Source: Sphingobacteriales bacterium 44-61 (GTDB taxonomy: Bacteria > Bacteroidota > Bacteroidia > Chitinophagales > Chitinophagaceae). From it: a stretch of DNA of 64,000 bases. Shown here in pieces: positions 53,328 to 63,900 of this stretch (position 1 is the first letter of the stretch; the number at the start of each line of letters is the position of its first letter). The notes below the pieces were generated by a model. The model was not told the DNA's origin. It saw nothing but the letters and a program-made list of their open reading frames with translations, and did no database searches. The position numbers and the translations under genes are program-made. Location: the NCBI GenBank assembly GCA_001898405.1, contig MKTW01000011.1:502801-566800 (forward strand). The letters are read 5' to 3'.

Positions 53328-54164
53328 TTACAGGTATACCTGGAGTATTTCAAACCGACTATGTATCAATTCTGTTGTATAATAGTCATTTGTTTTGGTC
53401 TCTTTCATCCGCACATTGATCATCTTCTTTGGTTGCAGTTTTTCTTTATATTTCGAAGACATGTATTTCAGGTTGCTATCGGTAATGCTTGCTTCGATCG
53501 TTTTCCCTTTCCATAAAAATTTTCCCTGGTATACATTGTCTGTTTTATTCAGGCTTAATATTTCCATGATCTCATCCTGGTAAAATATATCTTCTTTTAT
53601 CTGATCTATGGAATTGGCAAGCTTCTCAAATTCAACCCTTGAAATATAAATAGCGGGATTTTCTTTCACTTTATCAGACGGAGAGAAGCTCATATATTGA
53701 ATGCGCTGGTCATTACTGATCTTCACAAAAGTTTCAACCAGTTGACCATTGATATAGCGGTCCTTTCTCACTGCTTCATAATTTGCCAGCGAGTCTACAG
53801 GTATAACATAAGTTCTGCCATTTATATCCAGGCGTGCTTTGTTACCCATCACTTCTATTGGTGATTTAGGTAATTCAGGTGTTGATGGGTGAATTTTCTC
53901 CCAGACAAAACTTCCGAGGATAGCGAACGCAAGATTTTCGAAAACCTTTTTAGAAAGCTGTTTGAAATTTATTTTGAAACTGCCAGGCTCCATGGCTACG
54001 ATCACAAATTCAGACCGCTCTTCGGGTGACATGATCTCGTCAATGCGATGGAAAATATTGGTGAGGGAATTGATCGTGCTGGTCAGCGTGCCGATATTCA
54101 TTTCATGGCCTTCGACACCATAAGTAACAACCAGGGTGGCCTGGAATTCATTGAAACTTTCCAT
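53328..54164 (-). CDS. hypothetical protein of 278 aa
   Basis: 278 aa, no signal peptide. The N-terminal about 75 residues (TLVVTYGVEGHEMNIGTLTSTINSLTNIFHRIDEIM, FVIVAMEPGSFKINFKQ) resemble a loose group of uncharacterised proteins sometimes found in mobile or defence regions. A single hydrophobic stretch (NLAFAILGSFVWEKI) follows, and the rest is alpha/beta with charged segments (VDSLANYEAVRKDRYINGQLVETFVKIS). I cannot name the family. Its neighbours are a VOC protein and a phosphoesterase, so no context argues for defence here. Confidence 0.65.
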   Translation of the reverse strand: MESFNEFQATLVVTYGVEGHEMNIGTLTSTINSLTNIFHRIDEIMSPEERSEFVIVAMEPGSFKINFKQLSKKVFENLAFAILGSFVWEKIHPSTPELPKSPIEVMGNKARLDINGRTYVIPVDSLANYEAVRKDRYINGQLVETFVKISNDQRIQYMSFSPSDKVKENPAIYISRVEFEKLANSIDQIKEDIFYQDEIMEILSLNKTDNVYQGKFLWKGKTIEASITDSNLKYMSSKYKEKLQPKKMINVRMKETKTNDYYTTELIHSRFEILQVYL

Positions 54165-54276
54165 AAGTGATAAGGGTTGGTGGTACTTTAAATATAGTGA
54201 GATATTTGAATGTTGCCAGCCCTTCTATACTTATTTTATCTTCTTGAACACTCCATTATGGTCAATTCCGTTTGGT

Positions 54277-56763
54277 TTATTTTCCCTTTTTTCCTTTTGG
54301 CACCTCCTTCCTTTCATTTTCTTCTTCATCGTCATCATCTTCCTTCACCTTCAGGAACGAACTTCTCCGGGGAGCAGGCATAACGCTGTCTTCTCCTTTT
54401 ACAGCTTTCCAGATGATATTACTGAAAAGCAGATCAGGGATAATATCTTCTTTGCTGAAGTCAAGTTGATTGCTTAGAGCAGCAGTGGCATTATTAGCAG
54501 TATTCTTTTCATTAAGGTCAACATTAGCCGGTACGGATTTATAAGGAGTAAGATCAGGCGTGGCAGTAAAGCTGCGCCACATAGGAGTGGCAGCCGCATC
54601 ATACTGGCTCATGGGAGGTAATCCCAATATCAGTTCCATTGTCCGCAACATGGAAGAGGTTGAATACATGGTATGGTCCACTGATCTTCTTTTGATGAAT
54701 GGGCTTGCCACATAAGCTGTAGTGCGATGGGCATCCACATGGTCGGGACCGTTTTGCGCATCATCTTCTACAATAAATACGGCTGCTTCCTTCCATATTG
54801 AGCTTTGCGAAAGATACTCCAGGAACAGGCCAACGGCCAGGTCATTGTCCGCTACATGCGCAAACGGGGAAGGACGTCCGGTCCTCAATCCTTCTGTATG
54901 GTCATTCCCAAAACGGATGCTGTTGAATCGTGGCACTTTGCCTACCGCAACAAGCGAATCAAATTCCCGCTTCCATTGATAAAAACGGGTTGTATCACGA
55001 ACACTTAAATTATAATCTGCATAATAGGGGCAGAGATTGCCTTCAAGCACTGGTATATTGGGTTTGCCATTGTCTGCAAATTCACCATAAGTCCGGAAAC
55101 TGACACCGGCACGCTGGCAATAATCCCATATAAATCCTTTTTTGGGATTGGCCACTTGTTTTTTTCCTTCTCCGGGATAATCGCCGCCACGGCCTCCATA
55201 GCTCGAGGGCCAGTTTTTCTCCAGGTAATCCGTAGCATGAGCAGAAGTGCTCCAGTTGTGTCCATCAGCACTTACTTCACCATCGGCATAAAAATTATCC
55301 AGCAACACAAATTCTTCTACGATCTTATGCTGGTTGGGGGTAACATGCCGGCCAAACAATAATAAACTGGTATCGCCATTGCCACCTGCTACATCACCCA
55401 GCACCTGGTCATACGTGCGGTTTTCCTTGATAACATAAAATACATATTTGATGGGAGATGGATCTCCTACTTTCATGGGTATGGGGTTGCCTGCTTCACC
55501 GGATGCGACCAGTTCACCTTCTTTGGAATAAGGTGTGTTGGTATAAACCGCTTTGGAATAAATAGCCAGTGCAGGGCCATCGGGCTCAGGTATAATGGAA
55601 AGGGTCCCTTTCATTAAGCCGCCGATATATTCCACTTCTTTGGGAGCAGTGCTGTCTCCCTGGTGGTGGATCACGGTTCCGCGGGGTCTTACAGGCGAGG
55701 GACCATTCGGATTGGGAAAAGAAGAAAAGCCTTTGCCGTTTGATACGAATATCTTTTTCCCGATAACCTTGATATTTGTCGGATACCATCCGGTAGGAAT
55801 AAATCCTTTTGAGCGGGAAGAACCTGGTTTGCTGACATCAAACACAGCCAGGCAGTTATTATCTGCGTTGGCTACATACAGTGTTTTTTCATCGGCAGAC
55901 AGTGCCAGTCCGTTCGAAGTGGTTCCTTCAGGCGCTGCAGGATATAATGCTGCATTCAATACTTCCAGCACTTTGCGGTTCTTGCAATCGATCACTGAAA
56001 CACTGTTGTCGTTTGCATTGGCTACAAACAGGTAATTGCCTTTACGGGTAAGCAACAGTTCGTTCGGGTTGTCGCCCACCGCGATCTCACCATCCATTTG
56101 CTGTTTCCTGGTATCGAAGACCAATACCTTGTCTCCTCCCCATAGGGAAATATACAGGTATTCTTTGCCGGGAGATAATATGCAGGCATATGCTTCTTTA
56201 CCTAAAGGAAGTTGTCTGATCAGGTTTTTTGTCTCAGTATTGAATATGTAAAGAGCATTATTATCCTTGGTCACTACATATAATTTTTTGGCAGCATCAT
56301 CTATAGCAATGCCGGCAGGAGATATTTTCTGCGGCCAGGGTTTTCCAAGAATGATACTGTCTGCCAGCTTCAGCCGGTTATTCTGTATAGCATATTTCAG
56401 GATGCGGTTATCGTTACCTCCGGAAGCATACAATGATCTTTCATCACTGCTGAATGCAAGTCCATACCATGATTTGGGAATGATCACATTGTCTATCACT
56501 TTTCCTGCTCCTGCATCGATCAGTTGAATGCTTTGTACGCTCTGGCCATTATTTGTTACAGCCAGTAATTTTTTGGAAGGGGAAACTGCCATATTCAAAG
56601 GGAGATCACCTAATGGCAATGATGATCCGGCAGGAGAGAGGTGCCAGCCATTCGGGAGCCTTACCCTTTTATTATTAAGCTGGGATTCAGCTAAGTTTGT
56701 TTTCTGAGCTGCAGCAGATAGCAATAGCAGGCAGTAAAGACTACAGAAAAGGAGGGCTCTCAT
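54277..56763 (-). CDS. YncE-like beta-propeller fused to an alkaline-phosphatase/phosphoesterase domain
   Basis: 828 aa from ATG at 56763 (MRALLFCSLYCLLLLSAAAQ), which gives a clean signal peptide; the longer frame starts with TTG. Residues about 40-370 are a seven-bladed YncE/NHL-type propeller with repeated VANANDNSVSVIDCKNRKVLEV motifs. Residues about 430-740 are a phosphoesterase/alkaline-phosphatase superfamily domain (YVFYVIKENRTYDQVLGDVAGGNGDTS, GHNWSTSAHATDYLEKNW, VEDDAQNGPDHVDAHRT) with Asp/His metal-binding residues. The C-terminus is a charged run of acidic then basic residues. Exported; the substrate is unknown. Confidence 0.88.
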   Translation of the reverse strand: MRALLFCSLYCLLLLSAAAQKTNLAESQLNNKRVRLPNGWHLSPAGSSLPLGDLPLNMAVSPSKKLLAVTNNGQSVQSIQLIDAGAGKVIDNVIIPKSWYGLAFSSDERSLYASGGNDNRILKYAIQNNRLKLADSIILGKPWPQKISPAGIAIDDAAKKLYVVTKDNNALYIFNTETKNLIRQLPLGKEAYACILSPGKEYLYISLWGGDKVLVFDTRKQQMDGEIAVGDNPNELLLTRKGNYLFVANANDNSVSVIDCKNRKVLEVLNAALYPAAPEGTTSNGLALSADEKTLYVANADNNCLAVFDVSKPGSSRSKGFIPTGWYPTNIKVIGKKIFVSNGKGFSSFPNPNGPSPVRPRGTVIHHQGDSTAPKEVEYIGGLMKGTLSIIPEPDGPALAIYSKAVYTNTPYSKEGELVASGEAGNPIPMKVGDPSPIKYVFYVIKENRTYDQVLGDVAGGNGDTSLLLFGRHVTPNQHKIVEEFVLLDNFYADGEVSADGHNWSTSAHATDYLEKNWPSSYGGRGGDYPGEGKKQVANPKKGFIWDYCQRAGVSFRTYGEFADNGKPNIPVLEGNLCPYYADYNLSVRDTTRFYQWKREFDSLVAVGKVPRFNSIRFGNDHTEGLRTGRPSPFAHVADNDLAVGLFLEYLSQSSIWKEAAVFIVEDDAQNGPDHVDAHRTTAYVASPFIKRRSVDHTMYSTSSMLRTMELILGLPPMSQYDAAATPMWRSFTATPDLTPYKSVPANVDLNEKNTANNATAALSNQLDFSKEDIIPDLLFSNIIWKAVKGEDSVMPAPRRSSFLKVKEDDDDEEENERKEVPKGKKGK

Positions 56764-56924
56764 GGAATCTATATTAATAGTAATGGACTTCAAATGTAAG
56801 CTAAGGGTAGCAAGTAAATACGGGGTTTACAATTGTTTAATATTCAATGGCAATGCGCCGGCAAACAGGTACTTGAAAGGGCTAAAATATCCTGGATTAA
56901 TTTTCTTTTAAAAAATCATTTTAT

Positions 56925-56941
56925 ATTTTGCAAAGCAAAAT
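56925..56941. repeat. 7-bp inverted repeat in the DUF2059 upstream region
   Basis: ATTTTGC-AAA-GCAAAAT, 52 bp before the DUF2059 start. It lies where the promoter of that gene would be, and may be an operator. No perfect -7 element was seen nearby. Confidence 0.4.
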
Positions 56942-56992
56942 TTGAGTACCGCACCTTAAAACAGTAGAGGGTAGCCCTGTAAACAGCACACC

Positions 56993-57448
56993 ATGAAGAA
57001 AATCATTTTATTATCCGCCTTATTTATTTTTTCGATCAATACTTTTTCTCAAACAACAACAAACCAGGAGCATGTTAAATCATTACTGGAAGTAATGGGC
57101 TCAGGGAAACTGGGTGTTCAAATGATGGAAAATTTGATTGCTGTATACAAGAAATCACTTCCGGAAGTGCCAGATCAGTTTTGGAAAGAATTTATGTCAG
57201 AAGTCAACTCTGATACATTGATCAATTTAATGGTACCAATTTACTCAAAGCATTTCACAGATGAAGAAGTAGTGGGCCTGATCGAATTTTATAAAGGACC
57301 TTTAGGAAAGAAAATTGTGGAGAAAATGCCCCTTATCACTCAGGAATCCTACATGGTAGGAGAGGCGTGGGGAAAAAAGTTATCGGAACAAGCTATAAAG
57401 AAGCTTGTTGAAAAGGGGTATATTTCAGCAGATGAGAAAAAGGAATAG
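56993..57448 (+). CDS. DUF2059 exported protein
   Basis: 151 aa with a signal peptide (MKKIILLSALFIFSINTFSQ). The rest is all-helical and matches DUF2059: HVKSLLEVMGSGKLGVQMMENLIAVYKKSLPEVP and FTDEEVVGLIEFYKGPLGKKIVEKMPLITQES. The family is periplasmic and of unknown function. It is the only plus-strand gene between 45.6 kb and the right edge, divergent from the phosphoesterase gene and convergent with the TlpA-like gene, and ends at a large hairpin. Confidence 0.88.
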   Translation: MKKIILLSALFIFSINTFSQTTTNQEHVKSLLEVMGSGKLGVQMMENLIAVYKKSLPEVPDQFWKEFMSEVNSDTLINLMVPIYSKHFTDEEVVGLIEFYKGPLGKKIVEKMPLITQESYMVGEAWGKKLSEQAIKKLVEKGYISADEKKE

Positions 57449-57470
57449 AAGTCCTTTGTATTTACCCCTT

Positions 57471-57540
57471 ATTTCTAAAAAAGATCAGCCGCATATATCC
57501 AGTTCATGCGGCAACTGATATATACGGCTGATTTAGAAAT
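57471..57540. terminator. long bidirectional terminator hairpin between convergent genes
   Basis: Inner stem: ATCAGCCGCATATATC (57484-57499) pairs with 57517-57532, with one mismatch in 16. Outer stem: ATTTCTAAA (57471-57479) pairs with TTTAGAAAT (57532-57540). The inner loop can add 4 more pairs. It lies centrally in the 104-bp gap between the DUF2059 and TlpA-like stop codons, so it can serve both directions. Confidence 0.7.
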
Positions 57541-57552
57541 TATACTGATTGA

Positions 57553-59460
57553 TCACACTCCCTTCAACAACTCTATCGCCACGCTTACTTTCTTCTCAAT
57601 TGTCGCTCCCTCAAACCCGATCATCCTGAACTGTATCATTCCATTCTTATCAATAATAAAAGTTGCCGGGATCACCTGGAACCCTAATTGCTCTGTCAGT
57701 TTTGGCTCAGAAGCAAAGTAAACCGGGAAATCATATTTCTTCCTCCCTGCCCATTTCTGTGCATCCTGCAAAGTATTCCGTGCTGCTGAATTAGTGACAA
57801 GGAACACTACATCAGGATTGTTCTTATACTGCGTGTACACTTTTTGCATGTAAGGCATTTCTTCCATGCAGGGCACGCACCAGGTAGCCCAGAAATTGAG
57901 AATGATGATCTTGTTTTGAAGGCTGGCTGCTGACACCGGATTGCCTTCCATATCAAGAAGTCCTTCCAGGGCAGGAGCTTTTTTGTTCAGCCGTTCGCTG
58001 TTGAGCGAGGCACGCATCCGGCGTGTCCAGACTGTATCCAGTTCTACCATTTTTGCAGGCAGGAGGTCAGTTTGTTCCGTACGCTTGAAAGCATTCAGGG
58101 CCATGGTGTCGTTAGGAGTGAGCATCAGCATGTCCCAGGCCGCAGAAGCGGCTTCAGGCTTGTGGCCGGTGTTTTCGTAAAACTTCAGTGCTTGAGTTAA
58201 TGTTTCTTTATCCCTTGAAAGTTGCAAGGCCTCTTTCATCAATGTTGCTGCAAGAGCGGATCGCTTTTGTTCCTGCCTGATCATCGCCAGCAAGGCAAGC
58301 GTGTTGGCTTTGGCTTTATCTGTGCCCGCTTTCCTGTCTTTCTCACTTACAAACGAAGGGATAAAACCGGTTTCGGGAAAATAACGTATCAATCCCAACG
58401 GAAACTTATCTGCCAATGCCAATGCCCTTGAAGCGTAAGCTGCTGAGGAGTCGAGCGCGATCTTATTCTTTAAAAGCGTTTCTGCAATGCTTTTTAGAGA
58501 CACAGGGATATACGGGCTGTTTTGTTTTGCCTGTAAAGCCAGCATGCTGCGGGCATGTTGTAAGGCTTCGCGGCTGTTTTTGTTTTTGGCAAAAAGTTCA
58601 AACAGCATTTCGTGCACTTCTGCAAATGCTTCTTCATTGGCTGGGGTCCTTTCTTTTAACAAAGCCTGAAGTTTGCGAAGTCGCTCCTGTTCATCATCCA
58701 GGTTGGCTATTTCGCCTGTCCGCAATTCTACCCCTGCCATGCCTTTGGGGTAGCGTTGTACGATCACTTTGCGGATAGAGTCGAGCCGGTCACTTTCACC
58801 CATGATCAGGTAACCCATCGTCACTTTATTGATGTTGCCCATCTTATAAGGATCGGCATAGAACCGTTCAGCAATGATCGCATTACCTTTTTTCAGGGCG
58901 AGTTGCTCTTCTTCCGGTGTTTTCCCCGCATTTAGCTCTGTACTCAGCAGACGGAGCTTTGCTTCGTAGTTATTGGGGTAATTCTTCAGTTCTTCTTCAT
59001 ACATGGCTCTTTGTGCAGCTTTCACACCTGGAGCTTTGCCCATTTGCGCAGGAAGGCTGTAACCATTGTAGAGATAACCATTCTCTACACGCTTCTTTTT
59101 ATTGTATACCGCAATGGCGTAGTGTTGTGTGAAAGAAGGTTTGTCTGTCCATTCGCCATTTTGCAGATAAAAAGTGGCATACACGCCATAGCGGGGAACC
59201 GGGAATGAAGTAGTCCAGGCTTCACCCGATCTTTTCATGGTGATCTTTCCCGGCAACTCATACAGGTTGGAGTAACTGAAGACCAATTGCACAGCTTCCT
59301 GTTCTTTTCCCTTGCCGGAACTATCGAGGCCGGGATGATAGGTAACGGTGACCATATCGCCACGCTGTGGGAATTCAGGCGTAATGGTGACCCGTGTTGC
59401 TTGTGATTGTGCAAACAGGGCAAACAGTACAATGCAACCAACAAAGAATATCTTCTTCAT
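57553..59460 (-). CDS. TlpA-like thioredoxin-domain protein with long N-terminal extension
   Basis: 635 aa with a signal peptide (MKKIFFVGCIVLFALFAQSQA). An Ig-like/beta-rich N-terminal region (about 20-140) and a TPR-like helical middle (about 160-460, LRLLSTELNAGKTPEEEQLALKKG, QALKFYENTGHKPEAASAAW) lead to the redoxin domain at about 490-635 with WATWCVPCMEEMP (CVPC active site) and a cis-Pro region VIPATFII. It reduces or isomerises periplasmic disulfides. It lies 25 bp after susD; SusC-SusD-TlpA units with long N-terminal regions are frequent in Bacteroidota, and the role in the PUL is not known. Confidence 0.87.
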   Translation of the reverse strand: MKKIFFVGCIVLFALFAQSQATRVTITPEFPQRGDMVTVTYHPGLDSSGKGKEQEAVQLVFSYSNLYELPGKITMKRSGEAWTTSFPVPRYGVYATFYLQNGEWTDKPSFTQHYAIAVYNKKKRVENGYLYNGYSLPAQMGKAPGVKAAQRAMYEEELKNYPNNYEAKLRLLSTELNAGKTPEEEQLALKKGNAIIAERFYADPYKMGNINKVTMGYLIMGESDRLDSIRKVIVQRYPKGMAGVELRTGEIANLDDEQERLRKLQALLKERTPANEEAFAEVHEMLFELFAKNKNSREALQHARSMLALQAKQNSPYIPVSLKSIAETLLKNKIALDSSAAYASRALALADKFPLGLIRYFPETGFIPSFVSEKDRKAGTDKAKANTLALLAMIRQEQKRSALAATLMKEALQLSRDKETLTQALKFYENTGHKPEAASAAWDMLMLTPNDTMALNAFKRTEQTDLLPAKMVELDTVWTRRMRASLNSERLNKKAPALEGLLDMEGNPVSAASLQNKIIILNFWATWCVPCMEEMPYMQKVYTQYKNNPDVVFLVTNSAARNTLQDAQKWAGRKKYDFPVYFASEPKLTEQLGFQVIPATFIIDKNGMIQFRMIGFEGATIEKKVSVAIELLKGV

Positions 59461-59485
59461 AAAATGAATTTACGCAAACCAGTTT

Positions 59486-60883
59486 TTAGTTATAACCATT
59501 ATTCTGGCTCAGGTTAATATTTGTCCGTCTTGCCGGAGCAGGAATTGGATACAAAGTATCTGTTGATTGCCATGCTGATGGCTGCAATGCGGCTTTCATT
59601 GGTGCAAGCACTGCATCGGCACGGTTGGTCCTTTTCAGATCAAACCAGCGGTGTCCCCATTCTGAGAAAAGCTCCACTCGTCTTTCCTGCTCCACTGCCA
59701 GCAACACCTGGTCCTGGGTAAGGTTATCGTCAAGCGGATCCAGTCCTGCGCGGTGCCTGATCTCATCGAGGTCGTCAATAGCAATATCCAGCTTATTCTG
59801 TTTTGCCCTTGCTTCAGCGCGGATAAGATATAATTCTGCCAGGCGGAGCACTGTAGTGTATTCAACTACAGGAGAAATAAGCCTGTTTTGATATTTGAAA
59901 GGGCAATATAATGTGTTGGCTCCAACGACATAAGATTTTGTCCAGTTTGCTTTGCGCAGATCTCCTGGCTCAAACGCATTCATCAGTTCAGGAAATATAA
60001 CATAATAGCTGCGGCCGGTAGGAGTGGCCGGCACAATATTAAAGCCTTCCCAGGTATTCATACCTCCAGCCCCGGTAACGGTATTCACAGCTGCTATCTG
60101 AAAAATGGCCTCCTGGCTTGTTTTGAGAAATACTGAATTCAGGTTGGTCAAAAGCTGGTAACGGTTGTCTCCGATCACTTCACCAGCCATTGTTTCTGCA
60201 TCGCTCCATTTTCCAGTATACAAATAAGCACGTGCCAGTAATGTTTTAGCAGCAGCTTTATTGGGCCGGATACGTTCTGAGTTTTGATAGTCATCCTGCA
60301 GTTTGTCTACTGCCTCTTTCAGATCGTTTATAATGCTTTCATATACCTGTGCTGCAGAAGTGCGGGGCAAATTGGAATTCTTTCTTGCATCGGTGTCAAG
60401 TACCAATGGCACATCGCCGAAATAATTGACCAGGTAGAAATAAAAGAAGGCTCGCATAAAGCGGGCTTCTCCCAGCAACTGTGATTTAACGGCGGGTGAA
60501 AGCGAATTGGAAGCGGCTACGCCTTCATAGATCGCGTTCACATGGTAGATATATGAATATGGTTGTTGCCAAAGGGTGTTTACATAAGAGTTGTCGGGAG
60601 TAAGACTATTCAGCTTGAAGGCATCGAAGGATGTAAAAGCTGAATAGAATTCATCGGCCGACATGGCGGGCATAAAAGAAGCCAGTACATTTCCAAATGA
60701 ATAGTTATAGCCGTTCATATCGCTGTACAATCCTACCATGGTAGCGGTAGCTGTTTTATCGGTCGTGAATGCAGCTTCTGCAGGCAACTGGTCCTGTGGC
60801 GGCGGAACGTCTACGTATTTCTTGCAGCCAACTATAGCTGGTAAAAGAAGCAAAGGCAGTATATATCGCAATGTATGTTTCAT
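59486..60883 (-). CDS. SusD/RagB-family lipoprotein (second pair)
   Basis: 465 aa with lipobox (MKHTLRYILPLLLLPAIVGCK). SusD family features: VDVPPPQDQLPAEAAFTTDKTATATMVGLYSDM, LGEARFMRAFFYFYLVNYFGDVPLVLDTD, VYESIINDLKEAVDKL and the C-terminal VEQERRVELFSEWGHRWFDLKRTNRADAVL ... LYPIPAPARRTNINLSQNNGY. It lies 23 bp after susC and 25 bp before the TlpA-like gene. It may import peptide- or sulfate-linked material given the TlpA partner, but this is open. Confidence 0.95.
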   Translation of the reverse strand: MKHTLRYILPLLLLPAIVGCKKYVDVPPPQDQLPAEAAFTTDKTATATMVGLYSDMNGYNYSFGNVLASFMPAMSADEFYSAFTSFDAFKLNSLTPDNSYVNTLWQQPYSYIYHVNAIYEGVAASNSLSPAVKSQLLGEARFMRAFFYFYLVNYFGDVPLVLDTDARKNSNLPRTSAAQVYESIINDLKEAVDKLQDDYQNSERIRPNKAAAKTLLARAYLYTGKWSDAETMAGEVIGDNRYQLLTNLNSVFLKTSQEAIFQIAAVNTVTGAGGMNTWEGFNIVPATPTGRSYYVIFPELMNAFEPGDLRKANWTKSYVVGANTLYCPFKYQNRLISPVVEYTTVLRLAELYLIRAEARAKQNKLDIAIDDLDEIRHRAGLDPLDDNLTQDQVLLAVEQERRVELFSEWGHRWFDLKRTNRADAVLAPMKAALQPSAWQSTDTLYPIPAPARRTNINLSQNNGYN

Positions 60884-60906
60884 ATCATTTCATTTAACGG
60901 TGATGG

Positions 60907-63900
60907 TTACAGAGAGAATCTTAATCCAAGTGTGAACGTACTTAATGTAGGTACAACGGCTGGCCTGATCGTACCGAAGGGGAGCACTTCTGATACAGTA
61001 GTGCGGTCAAACCCTTTTGTTTCGGGGTCAAATCCATCATAGTTGGTTATGGTAAACAGGTTCTGCGCCTGGAAGTAAATGCTGCTGCTCTGGATCTTCC
61101 AGGAACGGGTAAAGCGTGACAGGTCATATTTCAGCGATATATTTTTGAGCCTGATAAAGGAAGCATCTCCCCAAACAGCGCTTGAATACCTGTATTGATT
61201 ATTCAATGCAAGGTAAGCAGCATTGGATGCAGTGGCCGAAGGCCTTGGCACCGTAGTGATGTCTCCGGGTTGTTTCCAGCGGTCTTCCAGTTTTGTTGTT
61301 TGATTGGCAAGTGCTCCGTAAATAGCAGCTTGTGCACCGTAGTCAATGGTTGGACCTTCCTGTTTTACAAACTGGAATAAGAAATCAAGCTGCCATCCTT
61401 TGTAAGTGATACTGTTTTGCAAACCGCCATAATACTTTGGCAAAGTGTTTCCAAGAATTACAAAATCTCCATCTTCTGAGATCGCATTGTCTTTGTCTAC
61501 ATCAAGGAATTCGGCAATACCTGTCTGGCTGTTTACACCGGTAAACTGATAGCCTTTGATGATGCGGATAGATTTTCCGATAACATAACGTGATGCATCA
61601 ACAGATTCGGCAAGGCCGGGATATTCGAGCAGTTTATTGGATACGATGGAAAGATTTGCAGAAGTGGTCCAGCTGAAATTTTTCTTTTTAACATTCACAG
61701 TATTGATCTCAAATTCCCATCCACTGTTTTCGATTTTAGCAGGCAGATTGGCGATATAAGAATCAAAGCCTGATTGGGAAGAAAGTGAATACTGGATCAG
61801 TTGGTTGCCGGAGCGATTGTTGTAATAGCTCGTGTTGAACAGGATCGCGTTTTTCAGGAAACCCAGTTCCAAAGCAGCTTCCAGCTTACGGTTGGTTTCC
61901 CAGCTATATTCTGTATTGGCAAGGCGGGTAGGATAGAGGCCGCTTGAACCGCCATAAGGAAAATTTACAGAGCTCCAGCTATCGAGATAGGCATAATCGC
62001 CGATCTGATCATTACCGGTAGAGCCATAGCTGCCTCTCAGTTTTCCGAAGCTGAGGAAAGGCAACGCATTGCTGATAAAATCTTCGCTGGAGAAGATCCA
62101 GGCAGCACCGACAGATCCGAAATTACCAAACCGTTTATCAGGGCCAAAGCGGGATGAACCGTCGCGGCGGAATGTTGCATTCAGCAGGTATTTCTGGCGC
62201 CAGTTATAAGTGGCACGGCCAAAAACTGATTGATAACGGTATTTGGAGTAGTTATAATTCTGTACTATCAGCTCCGAAGCATCTTTCATGTTCTGCAACA
62301 GCACATCGCTTGAATAACCTGATCCCGTCAGGTAATGTCCTTCGCCGATGTTTTGTTGCCAGCTTGCACCGGCAAGTACCTGCAGGTTACTGTTACCCAG
62401 TTTTACTGAATAATCAGCCTGCGGCTCTACGATATAAGAAGATATATCTGAAAATCCGTATTGGGCAGAGCTGCCGGAGTATGTATCCGGGTTAAAGGAT
62501 ATTTCAGGAAGCGTTAATGTTTGTTTGAAATTGGTGTTTGTATAACCCAGGTTGGTCCTGATGTTCAAACCAGGCAGAATGGTATAACGGATAACGGAAT
62601 TGGCGATCAGGTTATTCGTTTTGGTTTCGTATGAGCGATGTAAAAAAGCCATGGGGTTCTGAAGGCTGGTACCGAACCAGTAATAGCTGCCATCATCATT
62701 ATAAACAGGCATATTGGGGGCGAGCTTATAATATTGGGTGATATCAGTGGCGATAACATCATTTTTATCGGCAGAATAATTGATGGAGGCAGTGATGTTG
62801 AATTTCCTGTCGACTGAACTGTGATCAAGGCTGAGATGTGCAGAGCCGCGTTTATAACCGAGATCGATAGGCAACACAGTGCTTTCGTTGCGGTAGGTGC
62901 TGCTGAAAAGGAAACGGGTGGTTTCATTGCCGCCGGAGATACTCGCCTGGGCTTGTGTTACATTGGCTGTATGGCCGATCAGCATATCCTGCCAGTCGTT
63001 ATGTGCGTTCTGGTCCCAGGTAAGAAGATCAGGAGCAGAAGTGGCCGTAGGAGTTGCACCGTCTGCAGTAAAAGCTTCGCGGCGCATAGCGAGATATTCG
63101 CTGGTGCTCAGCATATTCACTTTGCGGGTCACCATGCTCACACCGGAATAAATATTGAAATCAGTAACAGCTTTGCCCGTTCTGCCTCTTTTAGTACTGA
63201 TCAGGATAACGCCGTTGGCAGCTCTGGACCCGTAGATAGCGGTGGCATCGGCGTCTTTCAACACATCAATACGTTCAATATCGTTGGGGTTGATGCTGGC
63301 CATCGGGTTTTGTGAACCATTGGCTCCGTTGAATTGATTAAGCGGAGTAGAAATAAAGGGCACACCATCTATAATGTATAATGGATCGCTGCCATTGTTC
63401 AAGGAGTTCTCTCCACGCAAACGCACCTGCAGGTTGGAACCTGGCAGGCCACTGGTGGAAACGATATTCAAACCTGCCACACGCCCTTGCAAAGCGGAAA
63501 GCGGATCTGCTACAGGCTGATCTTCGATGGCCTGGCTGGTAACGCTGGCAACAGAACCTGTATTAAGCCGTTTGGAAGTTTTACCATAGGCGATTACTAC
63601 TGCTGCATCCAGTGAGTTGACTGCAACAGTAAGTTGTGCATTGATAACAGTGCGGCCATTAACAGGCAGCTCCAGGTTTTCATAACCAATCGAGGAAAAC
63701 ACCAGCACATCATTTTCATTGACACCACGGATCTGGTATTCACCCTGATCATTTGTATTTGTACCCCGGGTGCTGTTTTTGACAGTCACTGATACGGCAA
63801 TCAGTGGTTTGCCGCTGGCGTCGGTCACTGTACCGTGTACGTCCACGGTTGGCGGCCGCGCAATATTGGGAGCAGGGGCGTTCTTCTCCTTAATAACAAC

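Noticed and set aside
54310-54345. Repetitive codons at the C-terminus of the phosphoesterase
   Set aside because: They encode an acidic/basic low-complexity tail, not a DNA repeat with a likely role.
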